Positions 35,222-46,329 of a DNA stretch of 64,000 nt are shown here, piece after piece (position 1 is the stretch's first letter; each line of letters begins with the position of its first letter). Position numbers and translations under genes: made by a program. Source of the stretch: Cyclina sinensis. Lineage: Eukaryota; Mollusca; Bivalvia; Venerida; Veneridae. The DNA lies in assembly GCA_012932295.1 (NCBI GenBank), contig JAAONU010000019.1, forward strand, positions 17,121,908-17,185,907, in the 5' to 3' direction. Under the pieces are notes generated by a model, which was not told the origin of the DNA, did not search any database, and saw only the letters and a program-made list of their open reading frames with translations.

Positions 35222-37402
35222 ATGTCCGAAGACATTACAGAAGAAAATGAGGTTATCCGGACGGTGGCAACAGTAGGGACATCTCCTTTATGGGTACCAG
35301 CGGCAGCAGCTGGAGGTCTTGTGTATGGAGCAGGAAAAGGTGTGTGTTACTTGACAATCTGACCTGAAGCGTAAAGAAAATACATGTTAAACATTTCAAC
35401 TTCCGTCTCACACTTTGCATATAAAAATAAGAAAATGTATAATAAGTTGATTCTGATTCCTCGGGAAATATTAACGAATTCATGAAGTAACAAGTTGTTC
35501 TCTACTACATCGCGAAGGGAAGTTACTCAAAAGTTAACCGGTTTGTAGAAATGATCTGAAACAGGCACACAAAGAACGGACAGAGAAAAGCAAATTCTGA
35601 GTTTGAAAATATTTAAACAACATAAAAGTTTATCTATAGCAAATACATATACAGTTGTACACATAAACTCGTTAGAAATAAAGTAAGACGACACGATTGA
35701 TCAAAATCATTATAATAATAGTAGAAATACTTCATAAAGAACGAAGTTCATTTTATAATTATTAGGGACTTTTGAAACTCAAAAGTCAATTTTAAAAGGC
35801 TGAAATTTCAAAATTTAGTTAATTCTTTTATTAAGGTTGAAGGCACAGGCAGCGACTTATCTGAACGACTGGGGAATAATTTCATAACATAGCACTTAAG
35901 TTAAGGTCATGAGATTGTTCTTGCAACATTCAGTGCTATCACTTATAGTTTGTAGTGTTCATTTCTATAAAACGACAACTTGGATTACTAAATACAATTA
36001 AAACATAGAGTATTGCAACGTTTCTCGAGATCGTTCTTATCATCTCTCGCATACATCAATGACCTACTAGGAAGTGTCTGGAGCCGGGTGCGTCTATTTG
36101 CCGACGACACCATAGTTTATTTAACAATTAAATCACAAGCATCTGCACAAACCTTACAAAATGATTTGCACAACCTTGAAATATGGGAAAAAGAATGGTC
36201 AATGGAACTCAACCCTGACAAGTGTGAAGTACTTAGAATACACAGGAAAAAGAAACCTGTCATCTTTCCCTACACCCTACATAACACTAAACTGAAAACC
36301 AAAGAAAATGCAAAATACTTAGGAGTTACAATAAGTAGCAACCTAAACTGGTCATTCCACATAAACAATATCACAAACAAAGCAATAAAGAGCTTAAGGT
36401 TCATCAGACGAAACGTCAAAACACAAAACAAACAACTCAAAGAAGCAGCATACAAAACATATGTAAGACCACAGGTTGAATACTGCTCAACCATATGGCA
36501 TCCATGGCAGAAATATCTAACACACAGTATAGAAATGGTCCAGAGGTCAGCTGCAAGGTACGTTCATAATGATTACCACTATACAAGCAGTGTAACAAAC
36601 ATGATCAAAGAGCTAAAATGGTCATCTTTAGAACAAAGGCGAAACCATGCCAGCCTGGTCATGCTACATAAAATAAAAAAACAATCATGTCAATGTTGAT
36701 CACAATCACCTTACAAACACAAGAAACAGCAAATTCCTCATCCCACAATCAAAAACACAACATCACATGAACTCATTCTTCCCAAGGGCTATACGACTCT
36801 GGAACGAATTCCGACCGAGATTAAGGCTATCCCAACTGTACCAGCTTTTATCAGTGCACTAAACAAGTTTTATAGATTTTAAGTACTTGAAATAAATGTT
36901 TAAGTAAGAACTTCATTTAATCTTGTTTTCTTTGTTATTATCTTTTTTAATTTTAATCTTCCTGACACGCGCCTGTAGTAATCAGTATTGACTTTTGGCA
37001 GTAATAAGTTGGAGATATTTATGACAAAGAACGGGCAAATAGAATAAATTAGTTTGAGTTACGTATTTTATACAAGTATAACAGATTTTGATAAATGAAA
37101 AGAAATACCAATATTGCTCTTGAAACGTGGAATCATTCAATTTTGTATATTTATTACTTTTCCTCATATCTATTGTATAATACAACTCGAAAATCAAAAT
37201 ATAAATCTAAAAAAGTGTACTGCAACGTTATACAACCTTAGTTCAAATGATTTCAGGACTTGATGCAGCCAACGAATTTGGGAAGGAACATGGACCTCTG
37301 GCTGGTATTGCTGCTTCACCATTTATTGTTATTGGAAATATTCTCGCTGGCCCATTTAGGGGGGTAAAAAGAGTCGGCGATGCAATGGTTGGAAAAAAGT
37401 AA
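35222..37402 (+). CDS. 87-residue glycine-zipper small protein, copy 2 (two coding exons)
   Basis: Coding exons are 35222-35339 and 37257-37402, with donor AAAG|GTGTGTG and acceptor TTTCAG|GA, phase 1. The protein has the same length as copy 1 and differs at eight residues: N5I, K10E, A15V, I33L, E43A, K50E, T70A and K74R. Both glycine-zipper runs (32-36-40 and 48-52-56) and the basic tail are unchanged. By hand count the first exons differ at 10 of 118 bases (6 silent) and the second at 10 of 146, while the introns diverge far more. The intron holds a reverse-transcriptase fragment. An AATAAA overlaps the stop codon (37401-37406). Function unknown, as for copy 1. Confidence 0.75.
36024..36880 (+). 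mobile_element. 5'-truncated non-LTR retrotransposon (reverse transcriptase C-terminal part)
   Basis: An open frame to 36699 starts within the RT palm: FADDTIVYL is the catalytic YADD-type box. NPDKCEVLRI, KYLGVTISSNLNW and the thumb region (YKTYVRPQVEYCSTIWHP, VQRSAARYV) follow. After the stop, other frames continue the usual C-terminus (FFPRAIRLWNE, then IPTEIKAIPTVPAFISALNK), so there are at least two frameshifts. It resembles Jockey/CR1-group elements. The first ~80% of the element is missing, as expected from 5' truncation. It lies inside the intron of gene copy 2, same strand. Confidence 0.85.
36905..37256 (+). repeat. Second intron 3' end in copy 2
   Basis: CCAATATTGCTCTTGAAAC, TATTGTATAATACAA and TGCAACGTT repeat the 3' part of copy 1's intron (9478-9633). 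The segment 35840-36023 before the RT fragment also matches that same part of the intron. The locus thus carries the intron's end twice, on either side of the retrotransposon. Confidence 0.65.
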
Positions 37403-37433
37403 TAAAACTCGCTGAGTCGGCACTATTCATCTG

Positions 37434-37680
37434 TTAGAAGAAACATGTAGCTTTTAACCTTAAAATAATACCAGTGACAGTGTACCTAAAAGATGAAACC
37501 TGTGACTCTCACCCTATTAAATGAAACTTGTGGCTCTTTCCCTATAAGATGAAACCTATGGCTTTTTACTTTAAACATGTTACCGTGGCTGTTAGTCCGT
37601 TAGATGAAACCTGTGGCTAAACCTCTTATATGTAACCTGTGGTTCTTTAACTTTAGGATAAATCATTGCAGAAAAGTAAA
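37434..37680 (+). repeat. Minisatellite downstream of copy 2
   Basis: About eight imperfect units built on AAGATGAAACCTGTGGCTCT and TT(A/T)CCTTTAA begin about 30 bp after the stop codon. In copy 1 the same array starts about 950 bp after the stop, so one locus has lost or gained the intervening flank. Confidence 0.75.
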
Positions 37681-37689
37681 TACAGACTT

Positions 37690-37950
37690 TTAGCTTTAAG
37701 CCGTTTGTATCTTAGTTCGTTTATTTGGAAAAGAACTTATTTTGTTTAGTGTATTCGAATATAAACAATAAATTTCATACTACAAACAAATATCACTTTT
37801 TACAGGTACTTATTTGAAGATTTTGTTTTAAATTTTCACTCACTTGGTAAAATGAAAGTGCATAAAATAGTTATCAAGGCACAACTTCCCTTTTGTGGTT
37901 TCCAAAAACAACTTAAAAGTCATTTATTTGAGCACACAGAACACAAACCA
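37690..37950 (+). repeat. Duplicated 3' flank B, copy 2
   Basis: ACAGACTTTTAGCTTTAAG, CAATAAATTTCATACTAC, GTACTTATTTGAAGA and CATTTATTTGAGCA match the flank of copy 1 and the orphan flanks. Confidence 0.6.
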
Positions 37951-37959
37951 GATGGGAGC

Positions 37960-38870
37960 CCGTATAAGCACGTGCTTAAAGTAATGCAAGTTCTCCATAT
38001 TGTTATTTTAAACATCAGAACTTTACTTTGAACGTACAGAACGTACATTGACATTTGCTTGATATGGTGTGTGATCAGAAATGTTTATACAGGTTTTGAT
38101 TCCAACTTTTAGCTTTTAAAGTATGTATATTGCGTCAAAAACACATAACATATCTGTAAAATAAGGTACGTAATAATCTATAACGTATATTGTGATTCAC
38201 CAGAAATTTGAAGTAGGCTTATTAAGACAAAAAAATGTAAGTACTGCAGTTTTGCTCAGAAGAGACATTAATTGGAACATCCGTCTTTTTGACAGGTTAG
38301 TCTCAGTTGCATGGTTACTATACGTTGATTTTTTTTCAGTTAACGATTACTTATATTCAGACCTTTATAGCAAAAAGGTTCAGCTGCTAAAATTTCAATA
38401 AACACCATACGGTCGGTAACTGTTAATTTCAGATCATGACAAACACATTTGTTTATCATGTAACCGAGAGATGTAGCCTCCCGGGCTCAGGAGATTTCTG
38501 TTCTTAAGAAAAACACCCTATGATCCTTTACTAGTATCAGTAATCATTCTTTTAGTAACTGGCGGTTCACCAATCAACCTCGTCAGAACAAGCCCTTTAC
38601 GACACTCGAGCCCTTGACATCTCGGTACAATTATTATTAATGTCAAAGTGCATTGTTCACGTTTCGTGTTCAGACTGTACCAGAAAGGTCTTTTTGACAC
38701 ATACATAAAGCAGGGACATACTGATGGTCTTAGGCTTTAGTCTGGTGTTTATTAAATCACCATCACCATTTTTAATTACGTCATTTGTGTATATTAGAGC
38801 GTTTAGGTAGACCTACTGGGATATTGAAGAACATTCAGCAAAGTAAACCAAAAGTTAAAAGTATTACTAA
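37960..38870. other. Intergenic DNA
   Basis: No recognised gene. The frames at 38192-38401 and 38518-38706 (minus) are short and featureless. Confidence 0.4.
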
Positions 38871-38877
38871 TAAAAAA

Positions 38878-40048
38878 CAGTCCACTCTCGATATCTCGAA
38901 TTTGAGCAGACTGTACAAATTTCTTCGACTTAGCCGACATTCGACATGTCCGAAATTGGCATGCCTAACAATGTTTTGTGTCCGTTATACGTTTATCATC
39001 CCGTACAAAGCAGCAACGTTCGTGATGTGTGATTCTAGTGATTTAACAGCATACTCATGATGGCAAAATTCAAATCTGGAATGTATAGCACTACTTATTC
39101 TACCAATTGAAGTATTCGGGGAAAAAACTGCTTTTTACATTCGACTCGAGTACACTTTATATTCCCATGAAATTTCAGTGGTTTTAAATCAACTCATTTT
39201 CTCATGAAGTGCAGGCTTAACTCATTCCTCCTACCTACGTGGGCATATTAAAACCAGGCAATGTTTATTATTTTATTCAAATGAACATCACGACAAAACA
39301 GGTATAAAAGCAAACATGTACACACAGAACCTGACCTACATAAATCTTGTCAGTAGAAGAGCTTTCCTCAATCGATTAGCAATCCAATTTTCTTTTTACA
39401 CCACGCTTAGAGCTAGGACAGCTTACATAATTTGGTTCTAACACTTTGAAAGGATGACGGGAAACCCAAAACCTTTCATTTTTATATATCAGTTTCATTT
39501 TTATTCACTGAAATTCGTTAAAAAAGTGAAGAATTTATCATACCGATAATTTACTCTATTAGTTTCAATTAAAATCATTAAAGTCCAATTCAATCAAAGC
39601 TGGTGAGTTCATTAAATCGACATAAATCTTTTACTAACAACAGACCTTTTAATGACAAGATCCTAATTTAAGTACACCTTTTAAAGGTGTAAACAACAAA
39701 CAAAAGGAGACACGATCAGTTTCTCACTTTGAAGTACCTAAAATTGACAATGAACATCCCTATATAAGTGTAAATTTGCAATCAACAAATAATCGTTGAC
39801 ACACTTAATTTGTCCAATCATTTCTCATCTCGGAGGTTATCCGTAAATTTTCATGCTTCAACTTAACGAGTGGAAAAATAGATAGGAAATTACACGACGA
39901 TCGACTTAGCCAAAGTACGCACATGTCGAATTTGAATTAACAGGAGTTAAATAATATAAATGAAGAAGGGTTATTGACGGGACCTGTAAAAAATTCGACT
40001 CAACCGAAAATCTGACTTAAGCAATTTTGACATACCGAATGTGGACTG
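38878..40048. mobile_element. Non-autonomous pogo-like element
   Basis: The left end CAGTCCAC (38878-38885) is the inverse of the right end GTGGACTG (40041-40048). Both subterminal regions contain the recurring words TTCGACTTA, TCGA and CCGA in opposite orientation (TCTCGATATCTCGAA left, ACATACCGAATGTGG right), typical of pogo/Tigger ends. TA follows the right end, but the left flank no longer shows a clean TA. No transposase is present; the 91-codon frame at 38785-39060 crosses the left boundary and is spurious. Confidence 0.5.
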
Positions 40049-40400
40049 TAGATGACTCCCTTAAAATTGAAATGGGCTTAACATTATAATAACAAATAAG
40101 GTGTACATTCAAATAAATTGTCGCTTATAGGATGATAATATATATACTCCTCACAAAAAGTCAAGCAACAAACATTTAAGCTGTGAACAAATTTTAATGA
40201 GACCTCAATAGTAAATGAAAAGGTGCACAAATAATCTTCAACATTTCATCAAGTGAAATTTAACAAACCATCTTTGAAATCCATTCCGATCTCACGATAC
40301 TGTTAACAAAAAGTTAGGCACATGGAAAACAGGTGTTGTAAAATGTAAACAGCCAACGCAAATTTCTAACACTTCAGGTTAAAAACACGCCAAACCATAT

Positions 40401-41373
40401 TCAATAGCGTGTGTGACCCCCGTTATCACCAATGCAGAACTGAATGCGGCGTGGCAGCAAGGCAATTAAGCGGTCCAGCTGGTTCTGTGGGATGACTCTG
40501 CACTCCCTCACAAGGGCTACTTCCAGGGCATCCAGAGTGTGGGGACGGACGGGCATGCCATAAACAGCTCGCCCAAGAATGTCCCACACGTTCTCATGGG
40601 GTTCAGGTTTGGGGAACGGCCTGGCCAATGAAGACGAGCGACATTGTTGTCGTTCAGTTCATTTTGAATGAATCGTGCACTGTGACATGGCGCATTATCA
40701 TCCATGAAAAGGTTTTAATCACCAAGTCTCTTCATTTTGGGGATCACTTGAGGCCTGATGACGTCTTTTAAGTAGCATTCAGCATTCAGCGTGCCTCTCC
40801 GGAAAAGCACAAGATTTGTACGTCCTCCAGCCCAGATGCCTCCCCAAACCATCAAATTGCCGCCCCATAAAGTTTATAGCACAAGCGGCAAATCGTTCCC
40901 CTGGCTGTCTCCAAACTTCCTGACGCCCATCATTGAAATCCAAACTGAATCTGGACTCATCAGTAAAAAGAACTCTCCACTGATTCAGCCTCCAATTTCC
41001 ATGTTGGCGAGCTCAGTTGTGCTGGTCGGCGTGAACGGAAGTCAGCCTGATGAAGCCTGTTCCGCACAGTTTGAGTGGAAACTCTGGTTCCTGTGGCAGA
41101 TTCCAAGTCGGATTGCAGTCTTCTGGCGGTCACAAAGCGTTGGCGCCTTGCAGAAGTGACAAGGTACCGATCCCCTCGTAGGGTTGTAGCCCTCGGACGA
41201 CCACTTCTTGACCTTGCCGAGAATTGTCCAGTTGCCTGGAAGCGTTGAAAGGCCCTGTGGATGACGCTTCTGTGGACGCCGAGCTGCCTAGCAATGTCAC
41301 TCTGGGAAACACCACCTTGAAGCATTCCAATGGCATGAGCCATCTCAACTTCTGTCAAAACTCGCCGAACCAT
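40401..41373 (-). pseudogene. Broken Tc1-type transposase (DD34E)
   Basis: The N-terminal frame (start ATG at 41373) has the paired helix-turn-helix region (GVSQSDIARQLGVHRSVIHRAF, RSRSGRPRATT...VRNRLHQADFRSRRPA). It then shifts frame near 41000. The first catalytic Asp lies in FTDESRFSLDF in another frame, the second in MDDNAPCHSA at about 40700. The final Glu (HENVWD) is again in a third frame, and the protein ends GGHTRY. Catalytic spacing is consistent with DD34E. At least two frameshifts and an internal stop make it inactive. It is clearly a different subfamily from the transposase at 58356. Confidence 0.88.
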
Positions 41374-41665
41374 TGTTCACTAGTGAAAACTGTACAGAAA
41401 CTAGCCTGGGTTTTCTTTTTAATGAGTGCAATGAGAAGCATAAAACGAAACTCAGTCTGAACAGTCTGATTTGACCAATAGAAAAACGTGAAATAGTACC
41501 TAACATATCAAGGGCCGACTTCTCGTTTTGCACATGCATCTTGTACTGAGTGTTAACGGTGTTAGGTTGCAATGATTACGCGCTTTTCTTCACATGTACA
41601 CTTATGTGAATATATATGTCATAGGACCAAAACGAGAAAGAAATGATTTTGTTGCTTGACTTTTT

Positions 41666-44381
41666 AGCTCACCTGAGCATGCTCATGTGAGCTTTTAGGA
41701 TCCTTGATTGTCCGGCGTCCGTCCGTCCGTCCGTCCGTCCGTCGTCCACAATTCATTCAAACGACATCTCCTCTGAAACCACTGGGCAAAATTGAATGAA
41801 ACTTGCCTAGAATGTTCCTTGCATGAAGCTCTACCAAGTTTGTTCAAATGGTTCCGGTTCATTGCATTTCTGGGTCACATGAGCTAAAAACAGATTTTAA
41901 AAGTTGGATCTTTAAAAATCTTCTTGTCAGAAACCACAAGGCCTGGAGCTTTGATATTTGGTATAAAGCATCATCTAGTGGACCTCTACCAAGTTTGTTC
42001 AAATCATGGCCTCTGGGTCAAAAATGGCCCCGCCCCAGGGGTAACTTGTTTTACATAGAGTTATATAGGAAAAACTTTAAAAATCTTCTTGTCAGAAACC
42101 GTAAGGCATAGAGCTAAGATATTTAGTGTGAAGCATTGTCTAGTGGACCTCTACCAAGTTTGTTCAAATCATGGCCTCTGGGTCAAAAATGGCCCCGCTC
42201 CAGGGGTAACTTGTTTTACATAGAGTTATATAGGAAAAACTTTAAAAATCTTCTTTTCAGAAACTGTAAGGCATAGAGCTAAGATATTTAGTGTGAAGCA
42301 TTGTCTAGTGGACCTCTACCAAGTTTGTTCAAATCATGGCCTCTGGGTCAAAAATGGCCCTGCCCCAGGGGTAACTTGTTTTACATAGAGTTATATAGGA
42401 AAAACTTCGAAAATCTTCTTGTCTGAAACCACAAGGCCCTGAGCCTTAAGATTTAGTATGTAGCATTGTCTAGTGGACCTCTACCAAGTTTGTTCAAATC
42501 ATGGCCTCTGGATCAAAAATGGCCCCGCCCCAGGGGTAACTTGTTTTACATAGAGTTATATAGGAAAAACTTTAAAAATCTTCTTGTCAGAAACCGTAAG
42601 GCATAGAGCTTAGATATTTGGTATGTAGCATTGTCTAGTGGACTCCTACCAAGTTGGTTCAAATTATAGCTCTTGGGTCAAATTTGGCCCAACCCTGGGG
42701 TCATTGGTTTTACATAGGCTTATATAGGAAAAACTTCGAAAATCTTCTTGTCTGAAACCACAAGGCCCTGAGCCTTAAGATTTAGTATGTAGCATTGTCT
42801 AGTGGACCTCTACCAAGTTTGTTCCAATTATACCCCTGGAGTCAAATTTGGCCCCCCCCCCCCGGGGTCATTTGTTTTACATAGGCTTATATAGTGAAAA
42901 CTTTGAAAATCTTCTTGTAGAAGGAGAAGTAACATTTTCAGCCCAAATAATCTGGAAATTTGTCAGACAGGTTGTTTCTATGATTTCTAGCTCAAGTTCG
43001 AATATGGGTCATCTTGGTTAAGAAACTAGGTCACAGAGCCCAAAAATAGAAAAACCTTGTTAACAATCTAGAGGTTACATTTTCAGTCCAAATATCCTGG
43101 AAATTTGTCAGAAAGGTTGTTTTGATGATTTTTAGCTTAAGTTCAAAATTGGGTCATCTTGGGTCAAAAACTAGGTCACAGAGCCCAAATATGGAAAAAC
43201 CTTGTTAACACTCTAGAGGTAACATTTTCAGTCCAAATAACCTGGAATCTGTCAGAAAGGTTGTTTCAATGATTTCTAGGTTAAATTTGAATATGTGTCA
43301 TCTGAAATCAAAAACTAGGTCACAGAGCCAAAAAATAGAAAAAAACTTGTTAACACTCTAGAAGCTACTTTTCAGTCCAAATATTCTCGAAATTTGTCAG
43401 AAAAAATGGTTTAATGATTTCTAGCTCAGATTCGAATAAAGGTCATCTGGGGTCAAAAACTAGGTCACAGACCCCAAATATGGAAAAACCTTGTTTACAT
43501 GCATTGGGGTAACATTTTCAGTTCAAATAACCTTGAAATTTGTCAGAAAGATTGTTTTAATGATTTCTAGCTCAGTTTTGAATATGGGTTATGTAGGGTC
43601 AAAAACTAGGACACAGGGCCAAAAAGTAGAAAATACTTGTTAATGCTCTAGAGGTTACATTTTCAGTCCAAATGTCCTTGAAATTTGTCAGAAAGGTTGT
43701 TTCAATGATTTTTAGCCTAGATTAGGATATCGGTCATCTGGGATCAAAAACTAGGTCACAGAGCCCTAAAATGTAAAAACCATTTTAACACTCCAGAGGT
43801 TACATTTTCAGTCCAAATATCCTGGAAATTTGTCAGACAGGTTGTTTTGATGATTTCTAGCTCAAGTACTAATATGAGTCATCTTTGGTCAAAAACTAGG
43901 TCACAGAGACCAAATATGTAAAAAACCTTGTTAACACTCTAGAGGCTACACTTTTAGTCCAAATAACCTGACAATTTGTCAGAAAGGTTGCTTCTATGAT
44001 TTCCAGCTCAACTTTGAATATGGGTCATGTGGGGTCAAAAACTAAGTCACAGAGCCTAAATATCGAAAAACTTTCAGTCCAAATAACTTTGAAATTTGTC
44101 AGAAAGATTGTTTCAATAATTTCTAGGCCAAGTTTGAATATGGATCATCTGGGGTCAAAAACTAGGTCACAGAGCCCAAATATGGAAAAACCTTGTTAAC
44201 ACTCTAGAGGCTACACTTTCAGTACAAATAACCTTGAAATTTGTCAGAAAGATTGTTTCAATAATTTCTAGGCCAAGTTTGAATATGGGTCATCTGGGGT
44301 CAATTAACCAGGTCCATAGCAACTTTGTTAAAAGCAGTCATATTCAGGTGAGCGATATAGGGCCATCATGGCCCTCTTGTT
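41666..44381 (+). mobile_element. Tandem-unit element inserted into the Tc1 right end
   Basis: It begins AGCTCACCTGAGCATGC with a self-complementary GCTCA..TGAGC start and a (TCCG)n run (41717-41744). Next come about seven units of 165 bp (landmark AAGTTTGTTCAAAT at 41836, 41991, 42156, 42321, 42486, 42651, 42815), then about nine units of ~144 bp (landmark GAAATTTGTCAGA). It ends CAGGTGAGCGATATAGGGCC and ATGGCCCTCTTGTT. The terminal CAGGTGAGC is inverse to the opening GCTCACCTG. Frames at 41848-42111 and 43996-44199 are unit translations. It has no transposase, so it must be moved in trans. Confidence 0.75.
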
Positions 44382-44628
44382 GTAAGGAGTATATATAGTG
44401 AACTATATATAAGATAATAAGGTTAAATTTTAATTGATTAGTTGGCTCTGAATTATATGTTTCTTCTTATTGGAAAGTTCTACTTTTAAGTATTTTTAAC
44501 AAAACGAACATATTCATGGACACTCCGAAAGCAAGTATATTACATTCAAACCGCAAAATTTCAGTGCCATGTTCATAGTTACAAGTAGTTCCCATTTAAC
44601 AAAGAAACAAGGGCGATCAGTGATCACA

Positions 44629-45517
44629 TGTGTCGCCTGATAATAGCCAATTAAGCATTTGTATTGAGAGGTGACTGGACAGTTTGTTGGCAAAAACCTC
44701 TTATTATTCAAGGGCCATAACTCAGGCGAAAATCATTCAAACAAAAAACCTGTTAAATATCAGCAAGTACTTGAGGTTCCGATCAATCCTGTAAAATTTA
44801 ATTTAAATTGCTTCAGTAGTAAAAGAGAAGTAGTCTGGACAAACCTAAAAATAAAAACCATTTAAGGGCAATAACTCTAACAAAAATCATTGAACTGAAA
44901 AATGCTGATGTTATTCACAACAAGCCTTGACACTGATCATTCCTGTAAAGTTTGGATGAAATCGCACCGGTAGATTTTGAGGAGTAGTCCGGACAAGTTT
45001 TGTGACGGACGAACAGACAGACGGACAGACAGACATACAGACACACAGACGATGGAAAAGTATTCCCTTTATGTCGTGGCTATTTTGTAGCATGTTGCAG
45101 CTAGTGTGAAGCCTGCAACACAAAAATCATTAATGGGCCAAAAAGCCTTTTTCATTCAAGGGCAGTAACTCAGCCAAAAATCATTCAACCGGAATACCCG
45201 TTAAATATGAGCAAGCACTTGAGGTACTGGTCAATCCTTAAACATTTCATTCAAATTGCATTAGTAGTATGAGAGAAGTAGTCCAGACAAACTTTAAAGA
45301 TAAAAATCATTAAAGGGCCATAACTTTGACAAAGATCATTGAACTAGAAAATGCCGACAATATGCACAACTACACTTAGTACTGATCATTTCTGTAAAGT
45401 TTGGATGAACTCGCACCAGTAGTTTCTGAGTAGTAGTCCGGACAAGTTTTGTGACGGACGGACAGACGACGGAGAAGTGATCCATATATGTCGCGCTACT
45501 TTGTAGCAGGCGACACA
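44629..45517. mobile_element. Short repeat element with TGTCGCCTG termini
   Basis: The left end TGTGTCGCCTG (44629-44639) is inverse to the right end CAGGCGACACA (45507-45517). The interior holds two similar units (44690-45060 and 45165-45500) sharing AAATATGAGCAAG.ACTTGAGGT, AAAGTTTGGATGAA.TCGCACC and AGTAGTCCGGACAAGTTTTG split as shorter words. Each ends in a GACGGAC run. The two-unit structure suggests internal duplication. Non-coding. Confidence 0.65.
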
Positions 45518-45529
45518 AAAATGTCTTAG

Positions 45530-46320
45530 AACTGAAAAGAAAGGTCTTTAAAATACCAAAATCATTCTTACTTTGCCTTTTAATTCAAAGAACATGTTAA
45601 AAGTATAATAGTAATGTTTTATTTCTATACGAGGATGATTTGTAAATTTTGGACTGCAGAAAAGTGATATTCGAAATCGGAAAAAAACAGGAATATATTG
45701 TTGAATTTGTGAGTGAACTTTGTATGGGTTCTGAAGATTGCAATTATCTATTTTTACGGCCGTTATACTCGCTAACGTTACGCCTGCGCATCGCCCTCTG
45801 TCTATCTTTTCTACCAAGCATCGGGTAGTAGCTTGATTCGAAAAACTTCGGAAGGGATTCTTGGACATAAATTTATATATAAATTTATATATTGAAAGTT
45901 ATAAATTCTAAAATGGGCGTAGACATTTTCACATATCACCTAAGTATAGGCTCATTTAATACTAGCAAATGTAAATCTAAAACAAATATACAGTCCAAAC
46001 GGTATTACTTTTTTTAGAAACTGGAACTGACGTTTACTGTAAATTATTTGCTTCGTCCATTGTTATTTTAGCGTGTCTTTTGTTAATCTTGAGTTGTCGT
46101 CTACAAAATACGGAGGGCAACTGCGAACTATGTGTCAATCAAATTATTATAGGGATGCCTTAATCTATAATTATATGTAGATTAAACATTTCAAACTAGA
46201 ACGTAGTGCCAGCAGGAAAGTTGTACACTTAGTGGACCTTTTCCAGGGATACAACAAAAGTGTTTCTTACTTTTCGATGACGTAGAGTAAACAAATGTCT
46301 GGTGAAAGTGAATCGAGAAC
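45530..46320. other. Intergenic DNA
   Basis: Nothing is recognised. The 106-codon minus frame at 45548-45868 has no domain and uneven composition, and probably arises by chance. Confidence 0.4.
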
Positions 46321-46329
46321 TTCTTGCTT

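Larger units (their letters stand above)
40142..44396 (-). mobile_element. Degenerate Tc1-type transposon with an insertion in its right terminal repeat
   Basis: The left end TACTCCTCACAAAAAGTC..AGCAACAAA begins near 40144. The matching right end is in two parts: GTTGCTTGACTTTTT at 41651-41665 and GTAAGGAGTATATAT at 44382-44396. The bases between (41666-44381) belong to another repeat. The original Tc1 copy was about 1.5 kb. Confidence 0.8.

Noticed and set aside
36270..36494. 74-codon minus-strand frame
   Set aside because: It is a shadow of the reverse transcriptase on the plus strand.
40791..41460. Plus-strand frames of 122 and 78 codons over the broken Tc1 element
   Set aside because: They are antisense shadows of the transposase remnant on the minus strand.
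41836..42830. Regular 165-bp repeats as a CRISPR-like array
   Set aside because: Units are contiguous and diverge throughout, with no unique spacers, in a eukaryotic transposon.
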